Made by a program: the position numbers and the translations under genes. Shown one piece after another: positions 48,300 through 57,527 of a stretch of DNA of 64,000 nucleotides (within the stretch, counting starts at the first letter, position 1; the number at the start of each line of letters is the position of its first letter). Below the pieces are notes generated by a model that saw only the letters and a program-made list of their open reading frames with translations, was not told the origin of the DNA and made no database searches. Source of the stretch: VRUE01 sp963824215 (GTDB taxonomy: Bacteria > Actinomycetota > Thermoleophilia > Solirubrobacterales > 70-9); NCBI GenBank assembly GCA_963824215.1, contig CAWGOE010000001.1:1073219-1137218 (forward strand), in the 5' to 3' direction.

Positions 48300-48941
48300 T
48301 TATCCGACCCAGATGCCTACGTGTTTTTCTTCTGAGTCCTCGCCTTTGACTGTGATCACGCCGGTGTAGGTGCCGTTTTCTGTTGTCTCTTCTTCGCCTG
48401 CGCAGCCTGCGCCCACTTCGACGTAGTGGAGTTCGGAGACATTCAGATCGGCGATGACGCTGCGTGTCGTCCCTACGCCCTCATTTGTGAATGTGATTTC
48501 TGTGAGCGGCTCCTGCGGCGGAATCGTGATCGTGCATTCATGGGTGTCGATTTCGATTTCTTCTTCCATCGGGCACTCGATGCCCATGCGCGCCTCGATG
48601 GGTTCTTCCTGTTCTTCGAGGTGGAAGGTGTAGCGACAGCCGTTGAGTGTGACCAAGGCGTTCTGCATTCCGATTTTGCATTGTTCGTATGTCGGTTTGA
48701 GTGTCATTGTGGTCGTTGTCATCGGGCCTTGCGAGCCGTCGAACCTGACGACGTTGCATTTCATTGCGCCCAGGTCGGTCGTCAACGTGTTGGCCACCAT
48801 GCCCGTCTGTCCGCCTGTCAGGAAAATGCCGGCGAATTCAGAATGGAAAAAGGGGTTGGCCGATGCGGCAGGGGCCGCGGTCGCGCTCACCGAGAGGGCC
48901 GCGAGCAGGCCGAGCCCGAGGATCCTGATGCTGCGGATCAT
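48300..48941 (-). CDS. Small secreted protein, Solirubrobacterales family
   Basis: 213 residues. Signal peptide MIRSIRILGLGLLAALSVSATAAPAASA, with mature part starting NPFFHSEF. Cys-containing beta-rich body (MKCNVVRFDG, YEQCKIGMQNALVTLNGCRYTFHLEEQ, IECPMEEEIEIDTHECTITIPP). It is related in layout to the secreted proteins at 14399 and 22138 (signal peptide, then paired Cys and an N-G-C-x-Y strand). The frame is intact in an otherwise frameshifted region. GGAGAACAAG upstream is the probable ribosome site. Function unknown. Confidence 0.78.
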   Translation of the reverse strand: MIRSIRILGLGLLAALSVSATAAPAASANPFFHSEFAGIFLTGGQTGMVANTLTTDLGAMKCNVVRFDGSQGPMTTTTMTLKPTYEQCKIGMQNALVTLNGCRYTFHLEEQEEPIEARMGIECPMEEEIEIDTHECTITIPPQEPLTEITFTNEGVGTTRSVIADLNVSELHYVEVGAGCAGEEETTENGTYTGVITVKGEDSEEKHVGIWVG

Positions 48942-49040
48942 CTTGTTCTCCTTCGTCGGGACCGCCCGGAGATGGGCGGTCGTCCCGACTATTTGATCAA
49001 GAATTACTTTGTAATGCTAAGTGGCAAATTGACGTGGGTC

Positions 49041-50193
49041 TCAGGCGCGGCCGGCGGCGATCGCCTCGCGCTCCTCGCTGCTGGCGAAGAGGTAGCGGTT
49101 GATCTCGGCCAGGCCGCCGAGGTCGTGGACGTCCTCGTCGAGGTAGGGGACGCGGATCACGCCCTTGGTGCGCAGCTCGGCGGCCAGGTGCTCGATGTTG
49201 CGCGCGTCGCGCTCGGCCAGCGCCTGGTAGTCGGCGAAGTTCTCCGCGACGCGGCTCGCCAGGTCCTCGTCGCCGAGCTTCTCGGCCAGCGCCGTCTGCA
49301 GGTCGCCGCCGTCGCCGCGCAGGCGCTCGGCCGGGTAGTGGACCTTGTTGACGATGACGCCGCCGAAGGGCAGCTTCGCCTCGACCAGCTTGCGGTGGAA
49401 GTAGACGGCCTCGTCGATCGGCTCGCCCTGCGGGCCGCAGACGACGAGGAAGCAGGTGTGGGGGTCGGCGAGCAGGCTGTTGACCCGCTTGGCGCGCGCC
49501 TGGAAGCCGTCGACCATGCCGCTGAAGGCGTTGAAGAACTCGGCCAGGTCGGCGAGCAGGTCGAAGCCGACGATCCGCTTGAAGACCGAGAGCGCGACCG
49601 AGGCGCCGCGGCCCGGCGACCCGCGCCGCCAGGCCGGTCGGCTTCATGAAGACGCGCAGCGAGCGGCCCTCGATGAACTGGGTGAGGCGTTTCGGCGCGT
49701 CGAGGAAGTCGAGCGCGTTGCGGGTGGGCGGCGTGTCGAGGACGAGCAGGTCGAAGCGGCCCTCGGTGTGCAGCTCGAAGAGCTTCTCCATCGCCATGTA
49801 CTCCTGCGAGCCGGCGAGCGCGCTGGAGATCTGCTGGTAGATGCGGTTGTCGAGGACCCGGTCGCGCGACTCCTCGTCGGGCGCCTGGCGGGCGACCAGC
49901 TCGTCGAAGGTCGCCTTGGCGTCGAGCATCATCGCCCACAGCTCGCCCTTCATCTCGATCCCGTGCTGCTCGAACAGCGCCGGGTCGACCCGCGTCGCCT
50001 CGTTGCCGAGCTCGCGCAGGCCGAGCGAGTCGGCGAGCCGCTTGGCCGGGTCGATCGTCAGCACGCAGACCTTCAGCCCGCGCGCCGCCATGCCGGTGGC
50101 GATCGCCGCCGAGGTCGTCGTCTTGCCGACCCCGCCCGAGCCGGCGCAGATGCAGATGTCCTTGCCTTCGAGGATCTCGTCGACGGCGGGCAT
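49041..50193 (-). CDS. ArsA/GET3-like ATPase, second of a pair, frameshifted
   Basis: Begins MPAVDEILEGKDICICAGSGGVGKTTTSAAIA, with the deviant Walker A GSGGVGKTT of the ArsA/Get3 family, then VCVLTIDPAKRLADSLGL (switch region), LDAKATFDELV and LLVLDTPPTRNALDFLDAP. A frame change near 49620 separates this from VGFDLLADLAEFFNAFSGMVDGFQARAKRVNSLL and the end. Its start overlaps the stop of the first ATPase gene. Such pairs are common in actinobacteria without arsenic genes; they may act as a heterodimer, substrate unknown. Confidence 0.8.
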
Positions 50194-51210
50194 CAGCCGA
50201 GCCTCCTGGCCAGCGTCTGCGCCGCCTCGACGTCCGAGCTCCGGCTCGAAGAGGAAGGGGAGGGTCTTGACCGGCGCCTCGACCCGGCGCCGCAGGCGGG
50301 CGAGCTGGGCGCGCTGCGAGCGGGCGCGGCCGTGCTCGGAGAGTCGCCGCGCGAGCGGCCGCGCGCACGATCGCCGTTCTCGCCGTCGGCGAGCTCGGCG
50401 AGCCGCTCGGCCTCCTCCTTGGAGAAGCGCTCCGGGTAGAGGCCGTTGAGGTAGACGCGGTCGACGGCGACGCCGACCTCCGAGCGCAGCTCCTGCTCCA
50501 GCGCCGCCGACTCGTTGACCGGCATCTCCTCCGGCAGGGCGACGATCGCGGTGCCGGTGTGCTCGTGGTCGGTGATCAGGCGGTCGAGCTGCTGCGCCTG
50601 GGAGTGGATCGGCCCGACCCGGGCGATCGAGGCGAAGGTGCGCGGCGTCTGCAGGAAGCCGATCCCGTGGCCGGTGGCGGGGGCGTCGACGATCACCAGG
50701 TCGTACTTGCGGCCCGCTCTTCACCTTGCGGTCGAGCTGGGCCAGCTCCCAGATCTTGCCGATCGTGACCAGCTCCTTGAGGCCGGGAGTGGCGGCGGCG
50801 AGGTAGGAGAAGATGCGGCTGCGGAAGAGCATGTCGCGCATCGCGCGGACCTTGAGCTGCAGCAGCACGTACTCGCGCATCGACTCGTCGGGGTCGATCG
50901 AGATCGACCAGAGGTTCTCCGCCATCTCGACCTCGTGGAAGCCGACTTCGGTGTGCTCGAAGATCCGCGAGGCGTTCTCCTGCGAGGAGACCTCACAGAC
51001 GATCGTGCGCTTGCCGGCTTCGGCGGCGCGCAGCCCCAGCGCGACCGCGACGGTGGTCTTGCCGACTCCTCCCTTGCCGGTCACGAAGACCAGTCGCTTG
51101 TCGAGTAAGTCGGGGATCGGGGTGATTCCTAGCAATTTCCGAGCGCTGGCAGGAAAAACGGGCGCCCGTGCGAATACCCGCGCAATGGGATTCCTTAGCC
51201 GCAGAAACAA
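50193..51210 (-). CDS. ArsA/GET3-like ATPase, first of a pair, frameshifted
   Basis: Walker A VTGKGGVGKTTVAVALGLRAAE, switch-like CEVSSQENASRIF and WSISIDPDESMREYVLLQLKV are in the first frame. After a change near 50710 come LVIVDAPATGHGIGFLQTPRTFASIARVGPIHSQAQQLDRLI and TAIVALPEEMPVNESAALEQEL, ending VEAAQTLARRLG. The annotated start may be too early; TTG near 51138, just before GITPIPDLLDKRLVFV, is another option. Divergent from parA. Confidence 0.8.
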
Positions 51211-51320
51211 GTCCGCAGCCCGCGTCCGTCCAGATCGAAGAGACGCATCCGATCGTCGAGGAGTTGCAGGCGATGGAGGACGCCGTGCCTGAGCGGGTCA
51301 GCGAGACGACGAGGGACCAG

Positions 51321-51424
51321 GCCTCAGGCCGCGGGTCCTGTCGGCGCAGGGGACCCACCTCCCCCTGCGGTAGCTGAAGCTTCCTCGGGGGAGGTCCCCC
51401 CTGCGACGCCACCCGCGGAGAGGC
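51321..51424. repeat. 104-bp palindromic repeat, copy 1 (upstream of parA)
   Basis: Near-identical to 52452-52555. It folds as one long imperfect hairpin: outer arms GCCTCAGGCCGCGGGT and ACCCGCGGAGAGGC, inner perfect arms ACCTCCCCC/GGGGGAGGT, and a ~21-base loop with TAGCTGAAGCTT. It lies in the arsA-parA intergenic region. It looks like a MITE- or REP-like element: no open frame of its own. Confidence 0.85.
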
Positions 51425-51529
51425 GTCGGAGGACGGTTGCCCCGGCGCCCGAGGCTGCGAGCCGCCGGCCATTTCGTGGGAGCTGAGAGGGATGAGGCGC
51501 CTGAGGAGCATTCCGGGCCCGAAAGGTTC

Positions 51530-52363
51530 ATGCCTCGGGACTTGATCGCACCCAGCCGGCACGAAGCTGTCGTCGAAGAGCCGGTTGCGGAGGCGCCGAC
51601 CAAGCACGCTGAGGTGATTGCCTTTGCCAACCAGAAGGGCGGGGTTGCGAAGACGACCACCACGCTGAACCTCGCTGTGGCCTTTGCCGAGTCCGGGCAC
51701 CGGGTGCTCTGCATCGACCTCGATCCGCAGGGCAACCTGACGATGAGCCAGGGGATCGATCCCGACAAGGTCGAGAAGAGCCTCTACGACGTGCTCGTCA
51801 ACGACATGCCGATCAGCGAGATCATCCAGCACCGCGAGATCGACATCGCGGTCTCCTCGATCGACCTGGCCGGCGCCGAGATCGCGATGAGCACCAAGAT
51901 CGGTCGCGAGCGCTCGCTGGAGAAGGCGCTGAAAGAGGTCTCCGCCGACTACGACTTCGTCTGCATCGACACGCCGCCCAGCCTCGGGCTGCTGACGATC
52001 AACGCGCTGACCGCCGCCAACAAGGTGATCGTCCCGGTTCAGTGCGAGTATTTGTCGATGCGCGGACTGGTCCAGCTCCAGAACACGCTGAAGATGATTC
52101 AGGAGAACCTCAACCCCGACGTGCGGATCGAGGGCATCCTGCCGACGATGCTCGACTCGCGCACGGTCCACGCCAAGGAGGCGGTGGAGATCCTCGAAGA
52201 GAACTTCGGCGACCTCGTCTTCCGCTCCCGCATCCGCAAGGCGATCAAATTCGCCGAGGCCCCGGTCAAAGGCGCCAGCGTGCTCAAGTACGATCCGCAA
52301 AGCAACGCTGCGGGCTACTATCGAGACTTGGCTGAGGAGGTCTTGGCAAATGAGTCGGCGTAA
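51530..52363 (+). CDS. parA: ParA/Soj family partitioning ATPase
   Basis: About 277 residues from ATG 51530. Deviant Walker A NQKGGVAKTTTTLNLA, Walker A' CIDLDPQGNLT and Walker B FVCIDTPPSLGLLTINAL. The LPTMLDSRTVHAKEAVEILEENFG helix is conserved. A chromosomal ParA, but there is no parB nearby; the coupling to ftsZ by overlap (ATG 52350 inside the last codons) suggests a division-site role as in MipZ/PomZ-type proteins. An upstream 104-bp palindrome occupies the promoter region. Confidence 0.9.
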   Translation: MPRDLIAPSRHEAVVEEPVAEAPTKHAEVIAFANQKGGVAKTTTTLNLAVAFAESGHRVLCIDLDPQGNLTMSQGIDPDKVEKSLYDVLVNDMPISEIIQHREIDIAVSSIDLAGAEIAMSTKIGRERSLEKALKEVSADYDFVCIDTPPSLGLLTINALTAANKVIVPVQCEYLSMRGLVQLQNTLKMIQENLNPDVRIEGILPTMLDSRTVHAKEAVEILEENFGDLVFRSRIRKAIKFAEAPVKGASVLKYDPQSNAAGYYRDLAEEVLANESA

Positions 52364-53820
52364 GCGGGCGAGCATGCGCGAGGGTCCCCTTGCTGACCTC
52401 TTTCGCTCTACTTCTGATGATGCTCCTGCTGATTCGTCCGAGGGTTCAGAGGCCTCAGCCGCGGGTCCTGTCGCGCGCAGGGGACCCACCTCCCCCTGCG
52501 GTAGCTAAAGCTTCCTCGGGGGAGGTCCCCCCTACGCGCCACCCGCGGGAGAGGCGTCTGGGTGCGAGGGATCGGACGAGCGCGGCTCTCGATGAGTCGC
52601 GGGACGAGGCGTCTGCCGGTGAAGCTGGGAGTTCTGAGTCGCCGCCGGAGAGATTGAAGAGGGTCTTTTCCGAGGAGCCGAAGCCGCGGCATGAACCGGC
52701 TTCTGAGACGCCGCGGTACGGGCGCGAGGAACCTGAGTACGAGCCGCCTGGCTCCGGGGAGCCGCACCAGCCCGTGATCCGGGTCGTGGGGGTCGGCGGC
52801 GCCGGCGTCAACGCGGTCAACCGGATGGTCGACGCCAACGTTCCCGGGGTTGAGTTCATGGCCGTCAACACCGATCTTCAGTCGCTGCAGCTCTGCGTCG
52901 CCGACGTCACCGTCCACATCGGCGAGGAGCAGACGCGCGGCCTCGGCGCCGGCGCGGACCCCGAGGTCGGCCATCGCTCCGCCTTCGAGGAGCAGGACAA
53001 GATCAAGCGCCTGCTCAAGGGCTCCGACATGGTCTTCGTCGCCGCCGGCGCAGGCGGTGGCACCGGCAGCGGCGCCGCCCCGGTCATCGCTCGCCTCGCC
53101 CGCGAGGTCGGCGCGCTCACCGTCGGCATCGTCACCAAGCCGTTCAGCTTCGAGGGCTCGCGCCGCGGCACCCAGGCCGGCAAGGGGATCGAGGAGCTGG
53201 CGGCGGAGGTCGACACGCTGATCGTCGTCCCCAACGACCGCCTGCTCGAGGTCCTCGACCAGCACACCTCGATGGTCGAGGCCTTCCAGGTCGCCGACGA
53301 CGTGCTGCGCCAGGGCGTGCAGGGCATCTCTGACCTGGTCACGCTGCCGGCGCTGATCAACCTCGACTTCGCCGACGTGCGCACGATCATGTCCAATGCC
53401 GGCCGGGCGCTGCTCGGGATCGGTATGGGGCACGGCGAGAACCGCGGCCTGCTCGCGGCGGAGAAAGCAATCTCCTCACCGCTGCTGGAGACCTCGATGG
53501 AGGGAGCGCGGGCGATTCTGCTCTCGATCACCGGCGGTCCCGACCTCTCCCTGGTCGAAGTCAGCGAGGCGGCGAAGCTGGTCGGCGAGGCCGCCCACCC
53601 CGACGCCAACATCATCTTCGGCGCCAACATCGACGAGGAGCTGGGCGACCAGATCTGGGTCACCGTCGTCGCCACCCGCTTCGACGGCCAAGCGGCGCCG
53701 CGCCGCGCGGCCGAGCCGACAATTCGCCGCACCAAAGACACCGGTCGCGGCCGCGCTCCACGCAGCGAGAAGGCCGGCGAGCTGAGCAGCCTCGACGTCC
53801 CCGAGTTCCTCCCCGGCTAG
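52350..53820 (+). CDS. ftsZ: Cell-division GTPase FtsZ, N-terminal tail disrupted by an inserted palindrome
   Basis: The GTPase core starts at IRVVGVGGAGVNAVNRM and has the tubulin signature AGAGGGTGSGAAP, T3/T7 loops (NTD, LINLDFADV) and C-terminal peptide LDVPEFLPG for FtsA/SepF-type partners. Thermoleophilia FtsZ proteins start with a charged tail containing SLREGPLA-LFR. That tail is encoded here from ATG 52350 (MSRRKRASMREGPLADLFRST) but runs into a stop inside the 104-bp repeat. The FtsZ core frame lies +1 to it. In the literal frame translation could start at TTG 52390 or at an internal GTG near 52780. Either a real insertion changed the start, or one base is missing. Confidence 0.85.
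52452..52555. repeat. 104-bp palindromic repeat, copy 2 (inside ftsZ 5' region)
   Basis: Same long hairpin as 51321-51424, with six or so scattered differences. Outer arms GCCTCAGCCGCGGGT and ACCCGCGGGAGAGGC match at 13 of 15. It contains TAGCTAA, which ends the parA-coupled ftsZ frame. It divides the charged N-terminal tail of FtsZ. Confidence 0.88.
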
Positions 53821-53856
53821 TCCTGCTTTTGAGAATCCGCCTTCCGGCCCCCGTCC

Positions 53857-55364
53857 ATGAAAGGGGTCGTCGCTGCCGGACATCCGCTCACCGCTGAGGC
53901 GGGGGCCGAGGTGCTGCGCGAGGGTGGCAACGCGGTAGATGCTGCAATCGCCGCGGTGCTGGCCTCGTTCGCGGTCGAGAGTCCGCTAACCGGCTTCGGC
54001 GCCGGCGGCTTCATGATGGTCAGCCGTGGCGAGGAGACCGTGCTGATCGACTTCTTCGTCGCCGCGCCGGGCAAGGACGGGCTCGAACGCGGCGTCGAGC
54101 TGGCCCCGGTGCCGGTCCACTTCGACGAGGAGACGGTGCAGACGTTCTACGTTGGCCCGGCCTCCTGCGGCGTGCCAGGAACGGCGGCGGGGTTGGAGCT
54201 GGCGCTGCGAGCGCTTCGGCACGCTGCAGCTGGCCGACCTGATCGCCGCCGGCGTGAAGCTCGCCCGCGAGGGCGCGCCGGTCAACGCCGAGCAGGCCTA
54301 CATCCTGGAGATCCTCTGGCCGATCCACGAGCGCCTCGCCGAGACGCGCGAGCTCTACGCGCCACAGGGGCGCCAACTGAGAGAGGGCGACCTCTTCCGC
54401 TTCCCGGAACTCGCCGAGGCACTGGAACGCTTTGGCGCCGAAGGCGCCGAGCCCTTCTACCGCGGCGAGGTGGCAGCGGCGCTGAGCGGCTTCGTCGCGG
54501 AGCACGGTGGCACGCTGGGGGCCGCCGACCTGGCGCAGTACGAGGCGATTGAGCGGCGGCCGATCCGGGCCCCGTTCCGCGGCGCCGAGGTCCTCACCAA
54601 CCCGCCTCCCTCCTCTGGCGGCATCCTGATTGCCTACTACGCTCGGCTTGCTCGAGCGACTGGGAGAGAGCAGCGGCCCCGAGCAACTCGTCGCCGCCAT
54701 GGACGCCGCCAACCGGGCGCGTGGCGAGGAGTTCGCCGAACGGCTTTATGGCGAGGGCCTGGAGAGCTCACTGCTCGATCCGCAGCGCCTCGATCTGCGC
54801 GCCGGCGACCTGCTTGGCTCGACCACGCACATCTCGGTTCTCGACGGCGACGGCATGTGCGCCAGCGTCACCTGCTCGAACGGTTCCGGCTCGGGCGTCC
54901 TCGTGCCCGGTACGGGAGTGATCCTCAACAACATGCTCGGCGAGGAGGACCTCAACCCACTTGGCTTCCACGCGATTGCCCCTGGCCGGCGGGTGCCCTC
55001 GATGATGGCGCCGACGGTGGTGCGGCGAGATGGCGAGATCGAGCTGGGCCTGGGCAGCGCCGGCTCCAACCGGATCCGCTCGGCGATCGTGCAGACCGTG
55101 ATGCGCTCGGTCGAGCAGGGGATGAGCGCCGGTGAGGCGGTGCGGGCGCCGCGCCTCCATTTCGAGCAGGGCATCGTCCAGGCCGAGCCGGGGATCGACG
55201 AGGAGGCGCTGGCACGGATCGAGGCCCGCGGGCTGCCGGTCCTGCGCCGACCGCGGATCAATCTCTTCTTCGGCGGCGTGCAGGCGGTGGCTCGCGATCC
55301 GTCCAGTGGAGAGGTGAGCGGCGGCGGCGATCCTCGCCGCGGCGGTAGCGTGGCGTTCGCATGA
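53857..55364 (+). CDS. ggt: Gamma-glutamyltransferase, two frameshifts
   Basis: Segments MKGVVAAGHPLTAEAGAEVLREGGNAVDAAIAAVLA, TGFGAGGFMMVSRG and GPASCGVPGTAAGLELAL are in the first frame. LADLIAAGVKLAREGAPVNAEQA and NPPPSSGGILIAYYA are in the second. LLGSTTHISVLDGDGMCASVTCSNGSGSGV, GFHAIAPGRRVPSMMAPTVV and LHFEQGIVQAEPG are in the third. The catalytic Thr that is freed by autocleavage is the second Thr of STTHISVLD. Changes lie near 54210 and 54645. No obvious signal peptide, so intracellular turnover of glutathione-like or gamma-glutamyl compounds is possible. Its end overlaps the cyclase start. Confidence 0.88.
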
Positions 55365-56476
55365 CGATTGATTTCGAGACTGAGGGCCTGCTTGAGGACG
55401 TCGAGGGGGAGGCGCGCGAAGCGCGCTGCGAGTTGCTCGAAAGACTCAGCGCCGAAGGCGTGCCCCTCGAGGAGCTGCGCGAGGCGGTCGAGGGAGGGCG
55501 CCTCGCCCTGCTGCCGGTTGAGCGCGCCGTCGCCGGTGGCGGTCCCCGCTACACGCCGCGGGAAGTGGCGGAGATAGCCGGGCTCGATCTCGAGGTCCTG
55601 CAGCGGACCAGTGCCGCGCTCGGCGTCCCTTATCCCGATCCGGATGAGCGCTCGGTAAGCGAGGTGGACCTGGACGCGGCGAAACGAGTTAAAGCCTTCT
55701 ATGACGCCGGCCTGCCGGAAGAGGGGATGCTGCAGGTGGCGCGGACCGTGGGCATGGCGACGGCGCGGATCGCCGAGGCCAACCGTGACCTGGTCATCCG
55801 CACGCTGATGCAGCCGGGCGACACCGAGCGCGACCTCGGCCTGCGCTTCGCCGCCGCCGCAGAGCACATGCTGCCGCTGTTCGAGCCCACCCTCTCCTAT
55901 GCCTTTCGCGCCCACATGTTGGAGCAGATCCGCCGTGACGTGCTGGGCGCGGGCGAGATTGCCTCAGGGCAGCCGGGGACGGCGACTGACATCTCAGTCT
56001 GCTTCGCCGACCTGGTCGGCTTCACCAAGCTCGGCGAGCAGGTCGAGACCGAAGAGCTGGGCCTGATCGCCAGCCGCCTTGATGAGCTTGCGACCGCGGT
56101 GGCAGAGCCACCGGTGCGCTTGGTGAAGCTGATCGGCGACGCGGCGATGCTGGTCTCGACCGACGCCACGGCGATGGTCGAGGCTGCGTTGCGGATGGTC
56201 GAGGCGGCCGACGAAGAAGGCGACGAGTTCCCCCGCCTGCGCGCGGGCATCGCCCACGGCTCAGTCCATGTGCAGGCGGGCGACTACTACGGGCGCCCCG
56301 TCAACCTAGCCAGCCGCCTCACCGGCATCGCCAAACCCGGCAGCGTCCTGCTCGACGTCGCGGCCAAAGAGGCCGCCGGCGAGAGCTTCGACTACTCCTT
56401 CGCCGGCGAGAAACGCCTCAAGGGCTTCGATTCCCGCGCAAAGCTCTACCGCGTCCGCCGCCCCGAGCCCAAATAG
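55361..56476 (+). CDS. Class III adenylate cyclase with N-terminal regulatory domain
   Basis: 371 residues. The N-terminal ~190 residues (RYTPREVAEIAGLDLEVLQRTSAALGV...MLQVARTVGMATARIAEANRDLVIRTL) resemble the autoinhibitory domain of mycobacterial Rv1264. The C-terminal cyclase domain has metal Asp residues in CFADLVGFT and IGDAAML, substrate Lys in RLVKLIGD and the transition-state NLASRL (Asn-x3-Arg). All needed residues are present, so it should make cAMP as a homodimer. The start overlaps the ggt stop (ATGA). Soluble. Confidence 0.92.
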   Translation: MTIDFETEGLLEDVEGEAREARCELLERLSAEGVPLEELREAVEGGRLALLPVERAVAGGGPRYTPREVAEIAGLDLEVLQRTSAALGVPYPDPDERSVSEVDLDAAKRVKAFYDAGLPEEGMLQVARTVGMATARIAEANRDLVIRTLMQPGDTERDLGLRFAAAAEHMLPLFEPTLSYAFRAHMLEQIRRDVLGAGEIASGQPGTATDISVCFADLVGFTKLGEQVETEELGLIASRLDELATAVAEPPVRLVKLIGDAAMLVSTDATAMVEAALRMVEAADEEGDEFPRLRAGIAHGSVHVQAGDYYGRPVNLASRLTGIAKPGSVLLDVAAKEAAGESFDYSFAGEKRLKGFDSRAKLYRVRRPEPK

Positions 56477-56523
56477 CGCCCAACCCGGCAGGCGCCCATC
56501 CAAAAGAGGGGGCGAACTCCCCC

Positions 56524-56569
56524 AGGATGGACACTTGTAGCCCCTATGGGGGACACAAAGCTCCATCCT
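56524..56569. repeat. 46-bp palindromic repeat, left copy
   Basis: Outer arms AGGATGGA/TCCATCCT and an imperfect inner stem ACTTGTAGCCCC/GGGGGACACAAAG. It is identical base for base with 57456-57501. The ATG of the AbiEi/DUF559 gene (56546) lies inside it. Confidence 0.92.
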
Positions 56570-57472
56570 GCGTCGGGTGGGCTGTGGGAGTTGGCGCGGG
56601 CGCAGCATGGCGTTGTGGCGCGAGCGCAGTTGATGGAGTGCGGGCTTACCTCGAAGGCGATCGCGCACCGCATCCGCACTGGGCGTTTGCATCGGCTCGG
56701 GCGCGGCGTCTATGCGGTTGGCCGACGGGATGTGGGCCAGTATGGGCGGTGGATGGCCGCGGTATTGAGCTGCGGGCCGGAAGCTATGTTGAGCCATCGC
56801 AGCGCTGCGACGTTGTGGGGAATCGCTCAGAGCCCGTCGAGCATGGAGATCGAAGTGGTTGTTCCGGGCGAGTCACGTCGGCGACGTCCGGGAATCCACT
56901 TACGCCGGCGAGTCGACCTGAGCGCGGAGCATCGACGCGAAGTCAGCGGCATTCCCGTCACGGACCCTGTCTCCACCCTGGTGGACCTGGCTTCATGCGT
57001 CGTGGAATGGCAGGTCGAGAAGGCGATCAATGATGCAGATCGACTCGGCCTGGTCGACACCGTGGCCCTGCGAGCCGAGGTCGAGCGCTTACTGCCAAGG
57101 CCCGGCATGGCATGTCTCCGTCGTCTGCTCGGCTGCGATGCGCTCACCGACACCGGGCTCGAGCGCAAGTTCCTCGGCATCGTGCGTGACGCCGGTCTGC
57201 CGCAACCGAAGACGCAGGACTGGGTCAGCGGCTATCGCGTCGACTTCCACTGGCCTGACCTTGGGTTGATCGTTGAGGTCGATGGCTGGGTCCATCACCG
57301 CACCGCGGGAGAGCAGGCGACGGATCACCGTCGCGATCAGGCGCACACGAAGGCCGGGCTGACAACGCTGCGCTTTGCTGAAAAGCAGGTGCGCTACGAA
57401 CCCAGGCAGGTGAAGGCAACCCTGTCAGCCGTCATCCGTCGTCTCCTCCTCACGCAGGATGGACACTTGTAG
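56546..57472 (+). CDS. AbiEi-type HTH plus DUF559 (restriction-endonuclease-like) protein
   Basis: 308 residues. Residues ~1-75 are an AbiEi antitoxin-type N-terminal winged helix (LWELARAQHGVVARAQLMECGLTSKAIAHRIRTGRLHRLGRGVYAVG). Residues 75-190 are the AbiEi-like middle region (AMLSHRSAATLWGI, GIPVTDPVSTLVDLA). Residues ~205-300 are a DUF559/Vsr-like nuclease fold with ERKFLGIV, YRVDFHWPDLGLIVEVDG (candidate catalytic D-x(n)-E) and DHRRDQAHTKAGLTTLRF. No AbiEii toxin is next to it. Start and stop codons both lie in the flanking 46-bp repeats, so the gene and its borders form a unit. Function unknown; defence or nuclease role possible. Confidence 0.85.
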   Translation: MGDTKLHPASGGLWELARAQHGVVARAQLMECGLTSKAIAHRIRTGRLHRLGRGVYAVGRRDVGQYGRWMAAVLSCGPEAMLSHRSAATLWGIAQSPSSMEIEVVVPGESRRRRPGIHLRRRVDLSAEHRREVSGIPVTDPVSTLVDLASCVVEWQVEKAINDADRLGLVDTVALRAEVERLLPRPGMACLRRLLGCDALTDTGLERKFLGIVRDAGLPQPKTQDWVSGYRVDFHWPDLGLIVEVDGWVHHRTAGEQATDHRRDQAHTKAGLTTLRFAEKQVRYEPRQVKATLSAVIRRLLLTQDGHL

Positions 57473-57501
57473 CCCCTATGGGGGACACAAAGCTCCATCC
57501 T
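57456..57501. repeat. 46-bp palindromic repeat, right copy
   Basis: Identical to 56524-56569 and in the same orientation. It supplies the last codons (QDGHL) and stop of the AbiEi/DUF559 gene. It may also act as a transcription terminator hairpin. Confidence 0.92.
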
Positions 57502-57527
57502 GGAGCGGGCGGGCGGAGTGGCTTGGC

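Noticed and set aside
49041..51210. Arsenite efflux system
   Set aside because: No arsB, arsR, arsC or arsD nearby, and the pair lacks evidence of arsenite-binding Cys triads.
56546..57472. AbiE type IV toxin-antitoxin pair
   Set aside because: Only the AbiEi-type part is present; no AbiEii nucleotidyltransferase toxin is adjacent.
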